Of a stretch of DNA of 64,000 nt, positions 55,663 through 63,595 are shown in pieces. This DNA comes from Candidatus Gastranaerophilales bacterium (GTDB lineage Bacteria > Cyanobacteriota > Vampirovibrionia > Gastranaerophilales > Gastranaerophilaceae): assembly GCA_944323955.1 (NCBI GenBank), contig CALUUK010000008.1:33570-97569 (forward strand), read 5' to 3'. The notes under the pieces are model-generated. The model was not told the origin of the DNA. It saw only the letters and a program-made list of their open reading frames with translations, and did not search any database. The translations under genes and the position numbers were made by a program. Within the stretch, counting starts at the first letter, position 1; every line of letters begins with the position of its first letter.

Positions 55663-55698
55663 TTTATTAATTTCCTTGTCTGCATCTCTAAAAAATAT

Positions 55699-55725
55699 TA
55701 TACTTTTTACATTATAAAAAGTATA
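55699..55725. promoter_or_regulatory. 27-bp palindrome between divergent genes, candidate operator
   Basis: TATACTTTTTA (55699-55709), CATTA, TAAAAAGTATA (55715-55725): an 11-bp perfect inverted repeat with a 5-bp centre. It overlaps TATAAT-like -10 sequences on the minus strand, placing it where a repressor would control the phosphohexomutase and the permease. Confidence 0.45.
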
Positions 55726-55739
55726 TATGTAAATTAAAA

Positions 55740-56624
55740 TTGAAAAACATCATTACAGATAAAAAACACCATAATGATAATCTAAAAACAGCATTGTTGT
55801 TTATATTGCCGTCTGTATTGGGCTGCATTATATTCATTTTTTTACCTTCTGCGGTTTCTTTAATACTCAGTTTTTGCGATTGGAATCTGATAAACAACAT
55901 CAGCTTTAAAGGACTTGATAATTATAGCGAACTTATGTTATCAAAAGAATTTTGGCTGATATTGAAAAATACGATAATTTATGCTCTGAGCGTAACAATT
56001 CTGGGAACAATAATTCCGATAATTCTTGCAGCCGTTATTCATGCAAAAGTAATATGCCGGAATTTTTTCAAAACAACTTATTTTTTGCCGTTTATAACGC
56101 CAATGATAGTAATTGCAATGATATGGCAATGGATTTTTGATCCAAACATAGGTCTTATTAATTCACTATGTAAATCTAATCTGCAGTGGCTGTACGATTC
56201 AAATCTGGCAATGCCTGTATTAATAATGATATCGGTCTGGAAACTTATCGGATATAACATGATAATTTGTTTATCGGGATTTTCTTCAATCAATACACAA
56301 ATATATGAAGCAGCAAAAATAGACGGAGCAGGAAAGATAAACACCTTTTTTAAATTGACAATACCTTTACTGTCCCCGACTATTCTATTTATAATGCTTA
56401 TAACAACAATAAGCTCATTTCAGGTATTTGATTTAATATACCTTATGACACAAGGCGGTCCTGAAAATTCAACAAATGTACTGGTATACTGGTTATATAA
56501 AAATGCTTTTGAATTTTTTAATATAGGGAAAGCCTCAGCCATTGCATACATTTTATTCGGTTTTATTTTAATTTTAACTCTCATTCAATGGAAAAGCAGA
56601 AAGAAATGGGTCATAAACGAATGA
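55740..56624 (+). CDS. ABC sugar-transporter permease (MalF type)
   Basis: 294 residues with six membrane helices (ALLFILPSVLGCIIFIFLP; VTILGTIIPIILAAVI; FLPFITPMIVIAMIWQWIF and so on). The EAA motif EAAKIDGAGKINTFFKLTIPLLSPT contacts the ATPase, and INTQIYE just precedes it. It starts with TTG at 55740 because the frame has no suitable ATG, and no ribosome site is clear. The MalG partner permease and the ATPase are missing; the next gene is convergent. The solute-binding gene at 46.2 kb may belong to the same system. Confidence 0.88.
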   Translation: MKNIITDKKHHNDNLKTALLFILPSVLGCIIFIFLPSAVSLILSFCDWNLINNISFKGLDNYSELMLSKEFWLILKNTIIYALSVTILGTIIPIILAAVIHAKVICRNFFKTTYFLPFITPMIVIAMIWQWIFDPNIGLINSLCKSNLQWLYDSNLAMPVLIMISVWKLIGYNMIICLSGFSSINTQIYEAAKIDGAGKINTFFKLTIPLLSPTILFIMLITTISSFQVFDLIYLMTQGGPENSTNVLVYWLYKNAFEFFNIGKASAIAYILFGFILILTLIQWKSRKKWVINE

Positions 56625-56642
56625 ATAATATCATCGTTTATG
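56612..56642. repeat. Inverted repeat spanning two convergent stop codons
   Basis: CATAAACGA (56612-56620) and TCGTTTATG (56634-56642) are perfectly complementary, and the pairing extends inward (ATGA/TCAT) with one bulged A. It covers the stop of the permease and of the minus-strand gene. There is no T tract, so it is at best an atypical terminator or mRNA 3'-end stabiliser for both. Confidence 0.5.
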
Positions 56643-56910
56643 CAACGGTATTAAGAACAGGTTTTTGAGTATTTCTGTCATCAAAAACAAGATTTATTTG
56701 AGATTTAATGTTCTTAGCTTCTTTTGATATTTCGGGATGAAACAAATCGGATATTTTATCGGATAAAATATCAATAACACTTCTGTTCTTATTAGGATAT
56801 ATAACATAAGCATCTTTATATTCAGGATACGGAACGGCAGTGTGTTTAAAAGCCGGTGTTTTAAAAGCCTGATAAGAAGTATTTAAGTTGTTAATCGAAT
56901 TAATTTTCAT
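56638..56910 (-). CDS. Small uncharacterised protein
   Basis: 90 residues, no family recognised. The N-terminus MKINSINNLNTSYQAFKTPAFKH has a short FK-containing motif resembling the N-terminus of the protein at 28.6 kb. The rest is charged with SVIDILSDKISDLFHPEISKEAKN. No membrane segment. GAGGT before the ATG and a near-consensus promoter support real expression. Confidence 0.65.
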   Translation of the reverse strand: MKINSINNLNTSYQAFKTPAFKHTAVPYPEYKDAYVIYPNKNRSVIDILSDKISDLFHPEISKEAKNIKSQINLVFDDRNTQKPVLNTVA

Positions 56911-56961
56911 ATTTGTTACCTCTTGTTAAAGTGTTTGCATTACACTTTATCTTACATATTC

Positions 56962-56990
56962 ATTATTAAATAGAAAAATTATTTTGTCAA
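56962..56990 (-). promoter_or_regulatory. Near-consensus promoter of the 56.6-kb gene
   Basis: On the minus strand a perfect TTGACA (56990-56985), exactly 17 bp, then AATAAT (56967-56962). It is the only perfect -35 I noticed in the window, so this small unknown gene may be strongly expressed. Confidence 0.75.
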
Positions 56991-57006
56991 TAGTTATTTT
57001 TTACAT

Positions 57007-57035
57007 TTGTTAAGTTTTTAAAAACCCAATAAAAT
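57007..57035 (+). promoter_or_regulatory. Predicted promoter of the noncoding transcript
   Basis: TTGTTA (57007-57012), 17-bp spacer, TAAAAT (57030-57035). Transcription would begin at about 57042, where the structured region starts. Confidence 0.4.
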
Positions 57036-57041
57036 AAAGCG

Positions 57042-57228
57042 ATTTGCCATTAAGTGTATTTTTAGCACTTATTTGCCGTTTTGAATACTAGCCATAAGGA
57101 CTATTTTTTTTAGTCCAAGTGGCGAATTGTTAAAAAAGTATTTCTTTCGTTATATATAATTATCTTTTTCATACTTCCAACTATTCTTAATTCCAGACAG
57201 TAGGGCACAAAATGCCCTCTTTTTTTTT
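57042..57228 (+). ncRNA. Candidate structured noncoding RNA, about 187 nt
   Basis: Lies in the only gap above 300 bp (56911-57249). No ATG, GTG or TTG opens a usable frame on the plus strand. Hairpin 1 is TAAGTG (57051-57056) with CACTTA (57066-57071). Hairpin 2 is GCCA (57091-57094) with TGGC (57120-57123) plus GGACT (57098-57102) with AGTCC (57112-57116) around a 3x3 internal loop. ATTTGCC occurs twice (57042-57048 and 57071-57077), and either copy could pair with GGCGAAT (57121-57127). A rho-independent terminator ends it. I do not recognise 6S, tmRNA, SRP or RNase P signatures. Confidence 0.4.
57202..57228 (+). terminator. Rightward rho-independent terminator without an upstream gene
   Basis: AGGGCA (57202-57207) pairs with TGCCCT (57213-57218), loop CAAAA, followed by CT and eight or nine T. 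The T tract is only on the plus strand, so it does not serve the leftward pth gene at 57250. The nearest plus-strand gene ends almost 600 bp upstream. Confidence 0.8.
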
Positions 57229-57249
57229 GCGCTGTAAATATAATAATAA

Positions 57250-57813
57250 CTAACAATTATACTTATTTTGAGCTTTTTCGATACTATTTTCCAAATAATA
57301 TATAAATGCTTCAACTGCCCTGTTTAAGGCTTCTTCAAGCATATCTTCATCCGAAGATGAAAAATTCTGCAGCACATAATCTTCCGATTTTAAAAACGGA
57401 GGCTGAGGTCCTATCCCTATTTTCATTCTGTCAAAAACATCTCTGCCTGCATACTTTATTATTGATTTAATTCCATTATGTCCACCATCAGAACCTTTTG
57501 CACGAAATCTTAATTTGCCCAAATCCAGAGATATATCATCATACACGACAAAAAGAGTGTCCAAATCTATTTTATAAAAAGTTGACAAAGCATTAAGTGC
57601 TTCACCTGACAGGTTCATATATGTTTGAGGTTTAACAATCCAAACAGCTTCGTTATTATATACGCCTTTTGCAATATGTGATTTAAATTTGGATTCAACA
57701 GAAAAACTGCATCCCAGTTTATCCGCCAGCAAATCCGCAAACATAAATCCTGCATTATGCCTTGTTTTTGAATATTTTTCCCCCGGATTGCCCAAACATA
57801 TAACAAGTTTCAT
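57250..57813 (-). CDS. pth: Peptidyl-tRNA hydrolase
   Basis: Frees tRNA from prematurely released peptidyl-tRNA. CLGNPGEKYSKTRHNAGFMFAD holds Asn9 and the catalytic His19. VVYDDISLDLGKLRFRAKGSDGGHNGIKSI carries the catalytic Asp and the second Asn, and YVLQNFSSSDEDML the C-terminal lid. The length of 187 is typical. Confidence 0.95.
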   Translation of the reverse strand: MKLVICLGNPGEKYSKTRHNAGFMFADLLADKLGCSFSVESKFKSHIAKGVYNNEAVWIVKPQTYMNLSGEALNALSTFYKIDLDTLFVVYDDISLDLGKLRFRAKGSDGGHNGIKSIIKYAGRDVFDRMKIGIGPQPPFLKSEDYVLQNFSSSDEDMLEEALNRAVEAFIYYLENSIEKAQNKYNC

Positions 57814-57920
57814 GTCTGCCTGCCTTTTCTTTTATAAAAATTATCCTATACAGATATTCATCTTACCGTTTTATTTCCCGTTCGGAAATTTAATTATACT
57901 AAAAAACAGGAGATTTTGAT

Positions 57921-58493
57921 ATGGTTAATAAAAAAGATTCAATAGTTACGGTTAAAAGCAGTGAAATGCTATATAATTTTCTGGAAAAAAATAATCTTCA
58001 CAAAAAAGATTTTGCCCAGATGATAGGAGTCACGCTTTCTTATGTATACAATCTTATAGATGAAGCTATCCCGTTTTCAACAAGAAGTACAACAATAGAG
58101 CGTATTGCTACGGTAATGGATATATCCCCTGAAGAATTTGCGGAATATAAAATACCTCAAGATCCCGTTTTAATTGATGAGGCAACCGAATTCATCCGCA
58201 GTAAACAAAAAGAAAATAATCTTTCAACCGTTCAGTTTTTAAAATCTTTTCCAAGGAAACAACGACTTGAAATGGTAGATATCTTAAGGGGTGCAAGACC
58301 TATTCCTCTTGACTGGGAAGAAGTAAGCGTTATTGCTCAGGTGCTCGGTATTGATAAAGAAGAAATATACGAATTTTGGGAAGCAAGATTAAAACAGCTT
58401 CTTCAAAGTTCAGGATTTAATATTGAAAATAATCAGGGTATGTTAAATGCAATATTCAGCTGCTGCAGAAACTATGTACAGACTAAACTTTAA
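57921..58493 (+). CDS. XRE-type helix-turn-helix protein with two HTH regions
   Basis: 190 residues. The first HTH (about 14-70) reads YNFLEKNNLHKKDFAQMIGVTLSYVYNLIDEAIPFSTRSTTIERIATVMDIS across its helices. The second (about 95-150) reads NNLSTVQFLKSFPRKQRLEMVDILRGAR then PLDWEEVSVIAQVLGIDKEEIYEFW. Two XRE-like units in one chain suggest a repressor or an architecture for pseudo-symmetric DNA. Target unknown. AGGAG supports the ATG. It is monocistronic; the last 11 bp overlap the convergent phosphoesterase gene. Confidence 0.8.
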   Translation: MVNKKDSIVTVKSSEMLYNFLEKNNLHKKDFAQMIGVTLSYVYNLIDEAIPFSTRSTTIERIATVMDISPEEFAEYKIPQDPVLIDEATEFIRSKQKENNLSTVQFLKSFPRKQRLEMVDILRGARPIPLDWEEVSVIAQVLGIDKEEIYEFWEARLKQLLQSSGFNIENNQGMLNAIFSCCRNYVQTKL

Positions 58494-59310
58494 CATTTTC
58501 CACAATAACTTCAACATTCTTCGGAATCTTAAATAATTTTTTACTATATATAAGTTTAATAAACTGATAGGAATGAGGCACATCAATAAACGCAGGCGCG
58601 GATATGTGTCTTATTCCTTTTTCATCTTTAAACACCGATTCCTGATGATAATGCCCCGAACATATCAATACTATATTTTCATGCTTGTTAAGCATGTCAC
58701 GATATTTTTCCGCATTAAGCATGGAAAGCTGATACTCGACTCTTGGAGGCACTAAAGGACAGTGCTGGAATATCAAAAAGATTTTCTTAGGATATTTTTC
58801 AAGTAATTTATCAAGCCATTCAATTTGCTCATCAGATATTTCGCCATGCTTTGACGGAGCAAAATCCGGAGTTGCGTCGATAACAGCACAAACAACATCT
58901 TTATTCGGAAAGAAATAATAATTTCTTTGGTTTTCTTTTTGATTATGATTAAATGTCGTAACTATATCAAGATATATTTCTTTTTCAACTCCAAACATCT
59001 GATGTGCATCATTATTCCCGAGCACAATATAATAAGGAAGCCGTAATGAATATACGGATTGCATAAAGCCTATAATATTTTCTTCTCTCGATTTATCAAC
59101 ATTATCACCGAGAAATATAACAAAATCAGGATTTCTTTTTGAAATAGAACCTTTCAGGAAGTACAAATACTTTGCAAGATATGAATCGGATAAAGAAAAA
59201 TGTACATCACTTACCTGTGCAAAAGAAAGCTCTTTTGTATTTGCCATTGCATTGGAATTAAATATAAAAACCAATGATATCAAGATTGAAAATATAATAT
59301 TTTTACGCAT
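58483..59310 (-). CDS. Exported calcineurin-like metallophosphoesterase
   Basis: 275 residues with a signal peptide (IIFSILISLVFIFNSNAMA). The dinuclear-metal motifs are complete: QVSDVHFS (D-x-H), FLGDNVDKS (GDxx), VLGNNDAH (GNxx), FQHCPL (H) and ICSGHYHQE (GHxH). It therefore acts on a periplasmic or outer phosphoester; the exact substrate cannot be told. It overlaps the upstream MshEN-like gene by 8 bp, so the two are probably translated together. Confidence 0.88.
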   Translation of the reverse strand: MRKNIIFSILISLVFIFNSNAMANTKELSFAQVSDVHFSLSDSYLAKYLYFLKGSISKRNPDFVIFLGDNVDKSREENIIGFMQSVYSLRLPYYIVLGNNDAHQMFGVEKEIYLDIVTTFNHNQKENQRNYYFFPNKDVVCAVIDATPDFAPSKHGEISDEQIEWLDKLLEKYPKKIFLIFQHCPLVPPRVEYQLSMLNAEKYRDMLNKHENIVLICSGHYHQESVFKDEKGIRHISAPAFIDVPHSYQFIKLIYSKKLFKIPKNVEVIVENVKV

Positions 59311-59542
59311 TGTTGCATCTTCTTTGAATTGCTTCTTGTACCAAAAGTGCCTGTTTTAAATCATTCTTATCCAAAACATTCATAGCAAGAAGGATTTCAC
59401 CCATAGGCATTCTTTTAAATCTCTGAATATCCAAGACCATAGAGAGATGAAACAAATTAATTTTTCCCGCTTCCAAAAGTATCTCGCCGAGTCTGTAGCA
59501 GGAAACATCTGACCAATCGTCAATGTTATAGAGATTTTTCAT
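59303..59542 (-). CDS. Stand-alone MshEN-like (c-di-GMP-binding type) protein
   Basis: 79 residues. Residues 17-40, RLGEILLEAGKI followed by NLFHLSMVLDIQ, fit the 24-residue MshEN motif (RLG at the start, Gly at position 10, Leu at 17 and 21, Gln at 24). After a five-residue linker, residues 46-69 (PMGEILLAMNVL then DKNDLKQALLVQ) form a second, degenerate 24-residue unit. Two 24-residue units with a five-residue linker is the published MshEN architecture for c-di-GMP binding in MshE/PilB-type ATPases. Here no ATPase is attached. The second unit lacks the Arg-Leu and central Gly. Binding is therefore plausible but unproven. Confidence 0.7.
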   Translation of the reverse strand: MKNLYNIDDWSDVSCYRLGEILLEAGKINLFHLSMVLDIQRFKRMPMGEILLAMNVLDKNDLKQALLVQEAIQRRCNNA

Positions 59543-59580
59543 ACTAAATATTATATTTAAAAAAACTTTTTAAGCAAACA

Positions 59581-59907
59581 TTACATGTACATGTCAAATT
59601 TACTATCGGATTTAGGACTTAATTCTCCGGTTCCGACAGAAGAAACGGCATTGTACAGTGCCTGATTTTGAACAAAAGCATTATCACTAACAGGCGTATT
59701 GGGACGCGAATTAACAGCCCTTTCTCCCGATGAGAAAGTTTTCATATCTTCCTTAAACTTTTGAATTTCTGTTAATGATTGTCCCGCAGGTTGATTTACC
59801 GAAGGATTTCCTTGCGAAAATCCTGCTGTTCCTTTGTTTTGCCCCGTAATAAACGGATTATATCGTTGTGCATTAATTCCCTGTATTAAGAAATCAGACA
59901 TAAACAT
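59581..59907 (-). CDS. Uncharacterised low-complexity small protein
   Basis: 108 residues, rich in Gly, Ser, Asn, Gln and Pro (PFITGQNKGTAGFSQGNPSV), likely disordered, with no signal peptide or membrane segment. GGAG four bases before ATG 59907 supports the start (ATG 59901 is possible). It is the first gene of a probable leftward operon with the MshEN-like and phosphoesterase genes (38-bp gap). The shared three-block motif lies directly upstream. Composition resembles secreted or surface proteins, but no export signal is visible. Confidence 0.6.
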   Translation of the reverse strand: MFMSDFLIQGINAQRYNPFITGQNKGTAGFSQGNPSVNQPAGQSLTEIQKFKEDMKTFSSGERAVNSRPNTPVSDNAFVQNQALYNAVSSVGTGELSPKSDSKFDMYM

Positions 59908-59924
59908 AGTTCTCCTATATATTT

Positions 59925-59978
59925 ATGTAAAAACATTTTTAAATTAAAATTTGCCCGTATTTTAATTTTCTTTACAAA
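59925..59978 (-). promoter_or_regulatory. Shared three-block upstream motif (site B)
   Basis: On the minus strand TTTGTAAAGAAA (59978-59967), ten bases, GGGCAAAT (59956-59949), eight bases, AAAAATGTTTTTACAT (59940-59925), then AAATATATAGG. The first block is identical to site A and sits at the same 10-bp distance from the second. It lies 17 bp before the ATG at 59907. Confidence 0.55.
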
Positions 59979-60035
59979 TATTAAAGAAAAAAATAACTTG
60001 TATTTATAAATTTATATGCTTTAATAAAGACATAC

Positions 60036-60109
<74 letters not shown>

Positions 60110-60143
60110 TTTTTTTTTGTTCATTTTAAGAAATTAACATACT

Positions 60144-61478
60144 TTACCTCACGCTCATACCTTCATCCAGATATTTAATCAAAGGATAAATAAAAAATTC
60201 TATTATCCTGCGTTTTCCTACGTTTATTTCGGCGGTAAGACTCATTCCCGTTCTGATATTTTCGTTCTTTCCTTCGACCTTCAATGTATGCGTTAACGGA
60301 ATTATATATACCTCATAAACAGGACCGAGCTTTTCATCTTCTATACTGTTTTTAGATACGGTTTTTACTTTACCTTCTATCATTCCGTATTTTTGAAAGT
60401 TAAATGTATCAATTTTTACACTTACTCTCATTCCTTCTTTTACAAAACCTATATCCTGATTTAAAACTGTTGTTTTTATTAAAAGAGGAGTATTAACAGG
60501 AGTAAGCGCAAGCAGTTGCTGGGCAGGTGTAACAACACCGCCTATTGTATGAATAAAAAGTTTATCAACATAACCGTCACACGGAGATACTATTGTTTGT
60601 TTAGTGTTTCGGAATATTATCTGTTCTGCATTTGATTTCAATTCATTTGCCGTTTTTGTTTTATCCGCAAGTTTTTCCAAGCTCTGCGCCTTAAACTCAT
60701 CTTCAATCGCATTTATTTCTTTCAAGGTTTGCACTTTTTTTGAGTTCAACTCTTTTATTTGATAATTTAATTTAGTAATTTCCGCATTTAAGATTTTTAT
60801 CTCATTAAGAATATTTTGATAATCATCATAAGCAATAACATCAAGTACGTTTTTCATTCGCTCTTCCTGGTCTTTCTTTGCCCCAAGAATTTGCTTTTTT
60901 GCTGATAATTCTGCTTTCACGGCATTTAGATTGTCTTGCGTCTTTGACAAATCTATTCTTTTAGCTTCTATCTTATTTCTAATCGCAGACATACTTGCGT
61001 TATACAAATTCTGCTGAATCGCTGCCGTTTCGCTTGTTTCATTTGCGGTATCAAAAGCATTACCCTCAGCCGATGCATTTAATCTCTTTATTTCAAGCAG
61101 AGTATCTTCTAAATTCTTCCTGACAGATTCAAGCTCCGGCTCGGTCACTGCAGGATCTATTTCCATTAATACCTGCCCTTGTTTCACAAAATCACCTTCT
61201 TTTACCGGAATTTTAGAAATAACACCTGTATCCAATGGCTGAATTATTTTTGCTTCTCCGTCAGGAATAACAAGACCTCTTGCACTTACTACAATATCAA
61301 CCTTTCCCAGCGTAAGCCACAATATCGTCACCATAATAATGAAAACAATAACCCAAAATGTAAATCTGCCTAAGGGACTAACAGGAGAATCTTCAATTTC
61401 CGAAAGTACAGGTTTAAACTCATGGTGGTCATCTTTATTTATTATTGTTTTTATAACATTATTTATCTTTTCTATCAT
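60144..61478 (-). CDS. HlyD-family membrane fusion protein of a type I secretion system
   Basis: 444 residues linking the inner-membrane ABC transporter to the outer-membrane channel. A cytosolic N-terminus, one membrane helix (FWVIVFIIMVTILWLTLG, about 40-57), then a split lipoyl domain (VPDG-like VIPDGEAKIIQPLDTGVI and IVSPCDGYVDKLFIHTIGG). A long coiled-coil hairpin (about 115-290) lies between its halves, and the beta-barrel adaptor forms the C-terminal part. It follows the ABC gene by 8 bp in the order tolC-hlyB-hlyD. Confidence 0.92.
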   Translation of the reverse strand: MIEKINNVIKTIINKDDHHEFKPVLSEIEDSPVSPLGRFTFWVIVFIIMVTILWLTLGKVDIVVSARGLVIPDGEAKIIQPLDTGVISKIPVKEGDFVKQGQVLMEIDPAVTEPELESVRKNLEDTLLEIKRLNASAEGNAFDTANETSETAAIQQNLYNASMSAIRNKIEAKRIDLSKTQDNLNAVKAELSAKKQILGAKKDQEERMKNVLDVIAYDDYQNILNEIKILNAEITKLNYQIKELNSKKVQTLKEINAIEDEFKAQSLEKLADKTKTANELKSNAEQIIFRNTKQTIVSPCDGYVDKLFIHTIGGVVTPAQQLLALTPVNTPLLIKTTVLNQDIGFVKEGMRVSVKIDTFNFQKYGMIEGKVKTVSKNSIEDEKLGPVYEVYIIPLTHTLKVEGKNENIRTGMSLTAEINVGKRRIIEFFIYPLIKYLDEGMSVR

Positions 61479-61486
61479 AGTTTTTC

Positions 61487-63595
61487 CTATACATTTAAAT
61501 TTTGCCGTTCATTTAAGAATTTATAATATCCGTTAACCTGCATCAACTCTGAGTGTGAGCCCATCTCAATAATCCGCCCTTTATCCGTAACCACAATTAA
61601 ATCACAGTGTCTGACAGCAGAAAGCCTGTGAGCTATGATAAATGTGGTTCTTCCTTTTGTTATTTCTTTCATATTACGCATTATTATGCTTTCTGATTCA
61701 TAATCTAAAGCCGAGGTTGCCTCATCCATAATTAATATCTTAGGATTTGTAATTAAAGCTCTAGCTATTGCAATTCTTTGTTTTTGACCTCCCGATAGAG
61801 TTGACCCGCGTTCTCCGACCATTGTGTCATAACCTTCAGGCAATTGAGATATAAATTCATCTGCACCTGCGATTTTTGCCATATCTATAATAAGTTCAAT
61901 TGGAGCATTTTGCATCGGAAGTGCAATATTATCTCTTATTGTTCCCGAGAAAAGATAATTCTCCTGCAGCACAACCCCGATATTTTGTCTTAACCACGCG
62001 GGATTCATATGCTTAATATCAACTCCGTCTATATAAATCGCACCTTCATTTGCAATGTATAATCTTTGGATTAATTTTGTGATTGTACTTTTGCCGCTGC
62101 CGCTTCTGCCCACCAGTCCAACACTCATGCCGGATTTTATCCGGAGTGAAAATCCGTTTATAACATACGGGGTATTAATATTATATTTAAATGAAACATT
62201 ATCAAAGGTCACTTCCCCTTGAATTTTCGGCAATGTAATTGATTTTGATGATTGAACTTCAACGGGCGTATTTAAAATATCTCCGAGCCTGTCTACCCCC
62301 AACAAAGCCTGCTGCAGTTCATTCCATAAACTAACCAGCCTTAGAACAGGTGCCGTAAACTGATTAGCGAACATTTGAAAAGCAATTAACTGTCCGATTG
62401 TCAGCTTATTTTCAATAACCAATTTAACTCCAATATATAAAATTGCTATTGTCATTGCTTTTTGAAATAACCCGGATATTGCACCTGATATATTTCCCAT
62501 ATTCGACAATTGAAATCCTGATTTGACATAGTTTCCAAGATAATTCTCCCATTTTTTTTGCATGGAACCTTCAATAGCAAGAGACTTAACAGTCTGAATT
62601 CCCGTAACAGATTCTACCAAGTAGGAATTGGACTGTGCACCCATTTGGAATTTATTCTCCAGCCTGACTCTAAGTTCCGGAGTTACAAGCAGATATAAAA
62701 CAGCAATGAGCGAAACAAATCCGAGAACTACAAAAGTCAATTTTATGCTGTATAAAAACATCATTACTACAAATACAACAGAAAAGAACAAATCAATAAC
62801 TACAGACACCGATTTATTTGTAATAAAATCTCTTATTTGGTCTAATTCTCTGACCCTTGCAATAATATTACCGACTTTTCTGTTTTCAAAATAAGTAAAA
62901 GGCAGCGCAAACAGATGTTTAAACAGTTTAGCACCAAGTTTAGCATCAATCTTGCTCGCTGTATGAACAAAAATATATTTTCGGGAAATATTAAGTAGAA
63001 ATTCAAATATCATAACGGCAATAAAGCCAAATGCCAAAACATCAAGTGTTGTAAGCGTTCTGTGCACTATAACTTTATCAAGTATTACCTGTGTAAATAA
63101 AGGTGTTACAAGCCCGAATAACTGCACAATAAAAGAACCGAGAAGTACTTCCAAAATAACCTGTTTATATGTCATAATTTCGGAAAAAAACCATTCAAAT
63201 CCGAATTTTATCTGCGAATTAAACATTTTATGCGATAAAATAATAAACTCATTGCCGCAAAGCTCAAATAAAGCATCAAAAGTTAATTCTTCGGGCTGTT
63301 TTTCCAATGGAGAATATATAAGGACTTTCTTATCTTTTACATTTACCTTTAAAAGACAGCTGTATCTTCCGTCTTTTTGAACAATAATTGCAGGAACGGG
63401 ATATTTTCCTTCTATTTCATCGGGCCGCAATATTTTTATTTTTGCTTTAAATTCAGAGTTTTTAATAATTCTTAAAAGCTCTTCTTTTGACAATTCACTT
63501 TCCGAAACAGCATACTCTTTAACTATTTTTCTTATATCCACAGATGCTTGATTAATCTTGGCAACCGCATCAAAACACATTAGTCCTGTTTGCAT
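61487..63595 (-). CDS. HlyB-like ABC exporter with inactive C39-like domain
   Basis: 702 residues in three parts. An N-terminal C39-peptidase-like domain (about 1-120) lacks the catalytic Cys at its usual position (TGLMCFDAVAKIN), so it should bind rather than cleave cargo, as in HlyB. A six-helix ABC exporter membrane domain follows (about 150-430). The ATPase domain has Walker A GLVGRSGSGKST (about 495), signature LSGGQKQR, Walker B ILIMDEATSALD and the H-loop IIAHRLS. It starts on the TAATG shared with the TolC-like gene. RTX-type cargo is typical for this group; none is visible here. Confidence 0.92.
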   Translation of the reverse strand: MQTGLMCFDAVAKINQASVDIRKIVKEYAVSESELSKEELLRIIKNSEFKAKIKILRPDEIEGKYPVPAIIVQKDGRYSCLLKVNVKDKKVLIYSPLEKQPEELTFDALFELCGNEFIILSHKMFNSQIKFGFEWFFSEIMTYKQVILEVLLGSFIVQLFGLVTPLFTQVILDKVIVHRTLTTLDVLAFGFIAVMIFEFLLNISRKYIFVHTASKIDAKLGAKLFKHLFALPFTYFENRKVGNIIARVRELDQIRDFITNKSVSVVIDLFFSVVFVVMMFLYSIKLTFVVLGFVSLIAVLYLLVTPELRVRLENKFQMGAQSNSYLVESVTGIQTVKSLAIEGSMQKKWENYLGNYVKSGFQLSNMGNISGAISGLFQKAMTIAILYIGVKLVIENKLTIGQLIAFQMFANQFTAPVLRLVSLWNELQQALLGVDRLGDILNTPVEVQSSKSITLPKIQGEVTFDNVSFKYNINTPYVINGFSLRIKSGMSVGLVGRSGSGKSTITKLIQRLYIANEGAIYIDGVDIKHMNPAWLRQNIGVVLQENYLFSGTIRDNIALPMQNAPIELIIDMAKIAGADEFISQLPEGYDTMVGERGSTLSGGQKQRIAIARALITNPKILIMDEATSALDYESESIIMRNMKEITKGRTTFIIAHRLSAVRHCDLIVVTDKGRIIEMGSHSELMQVNGYYKFLNERQNLNV

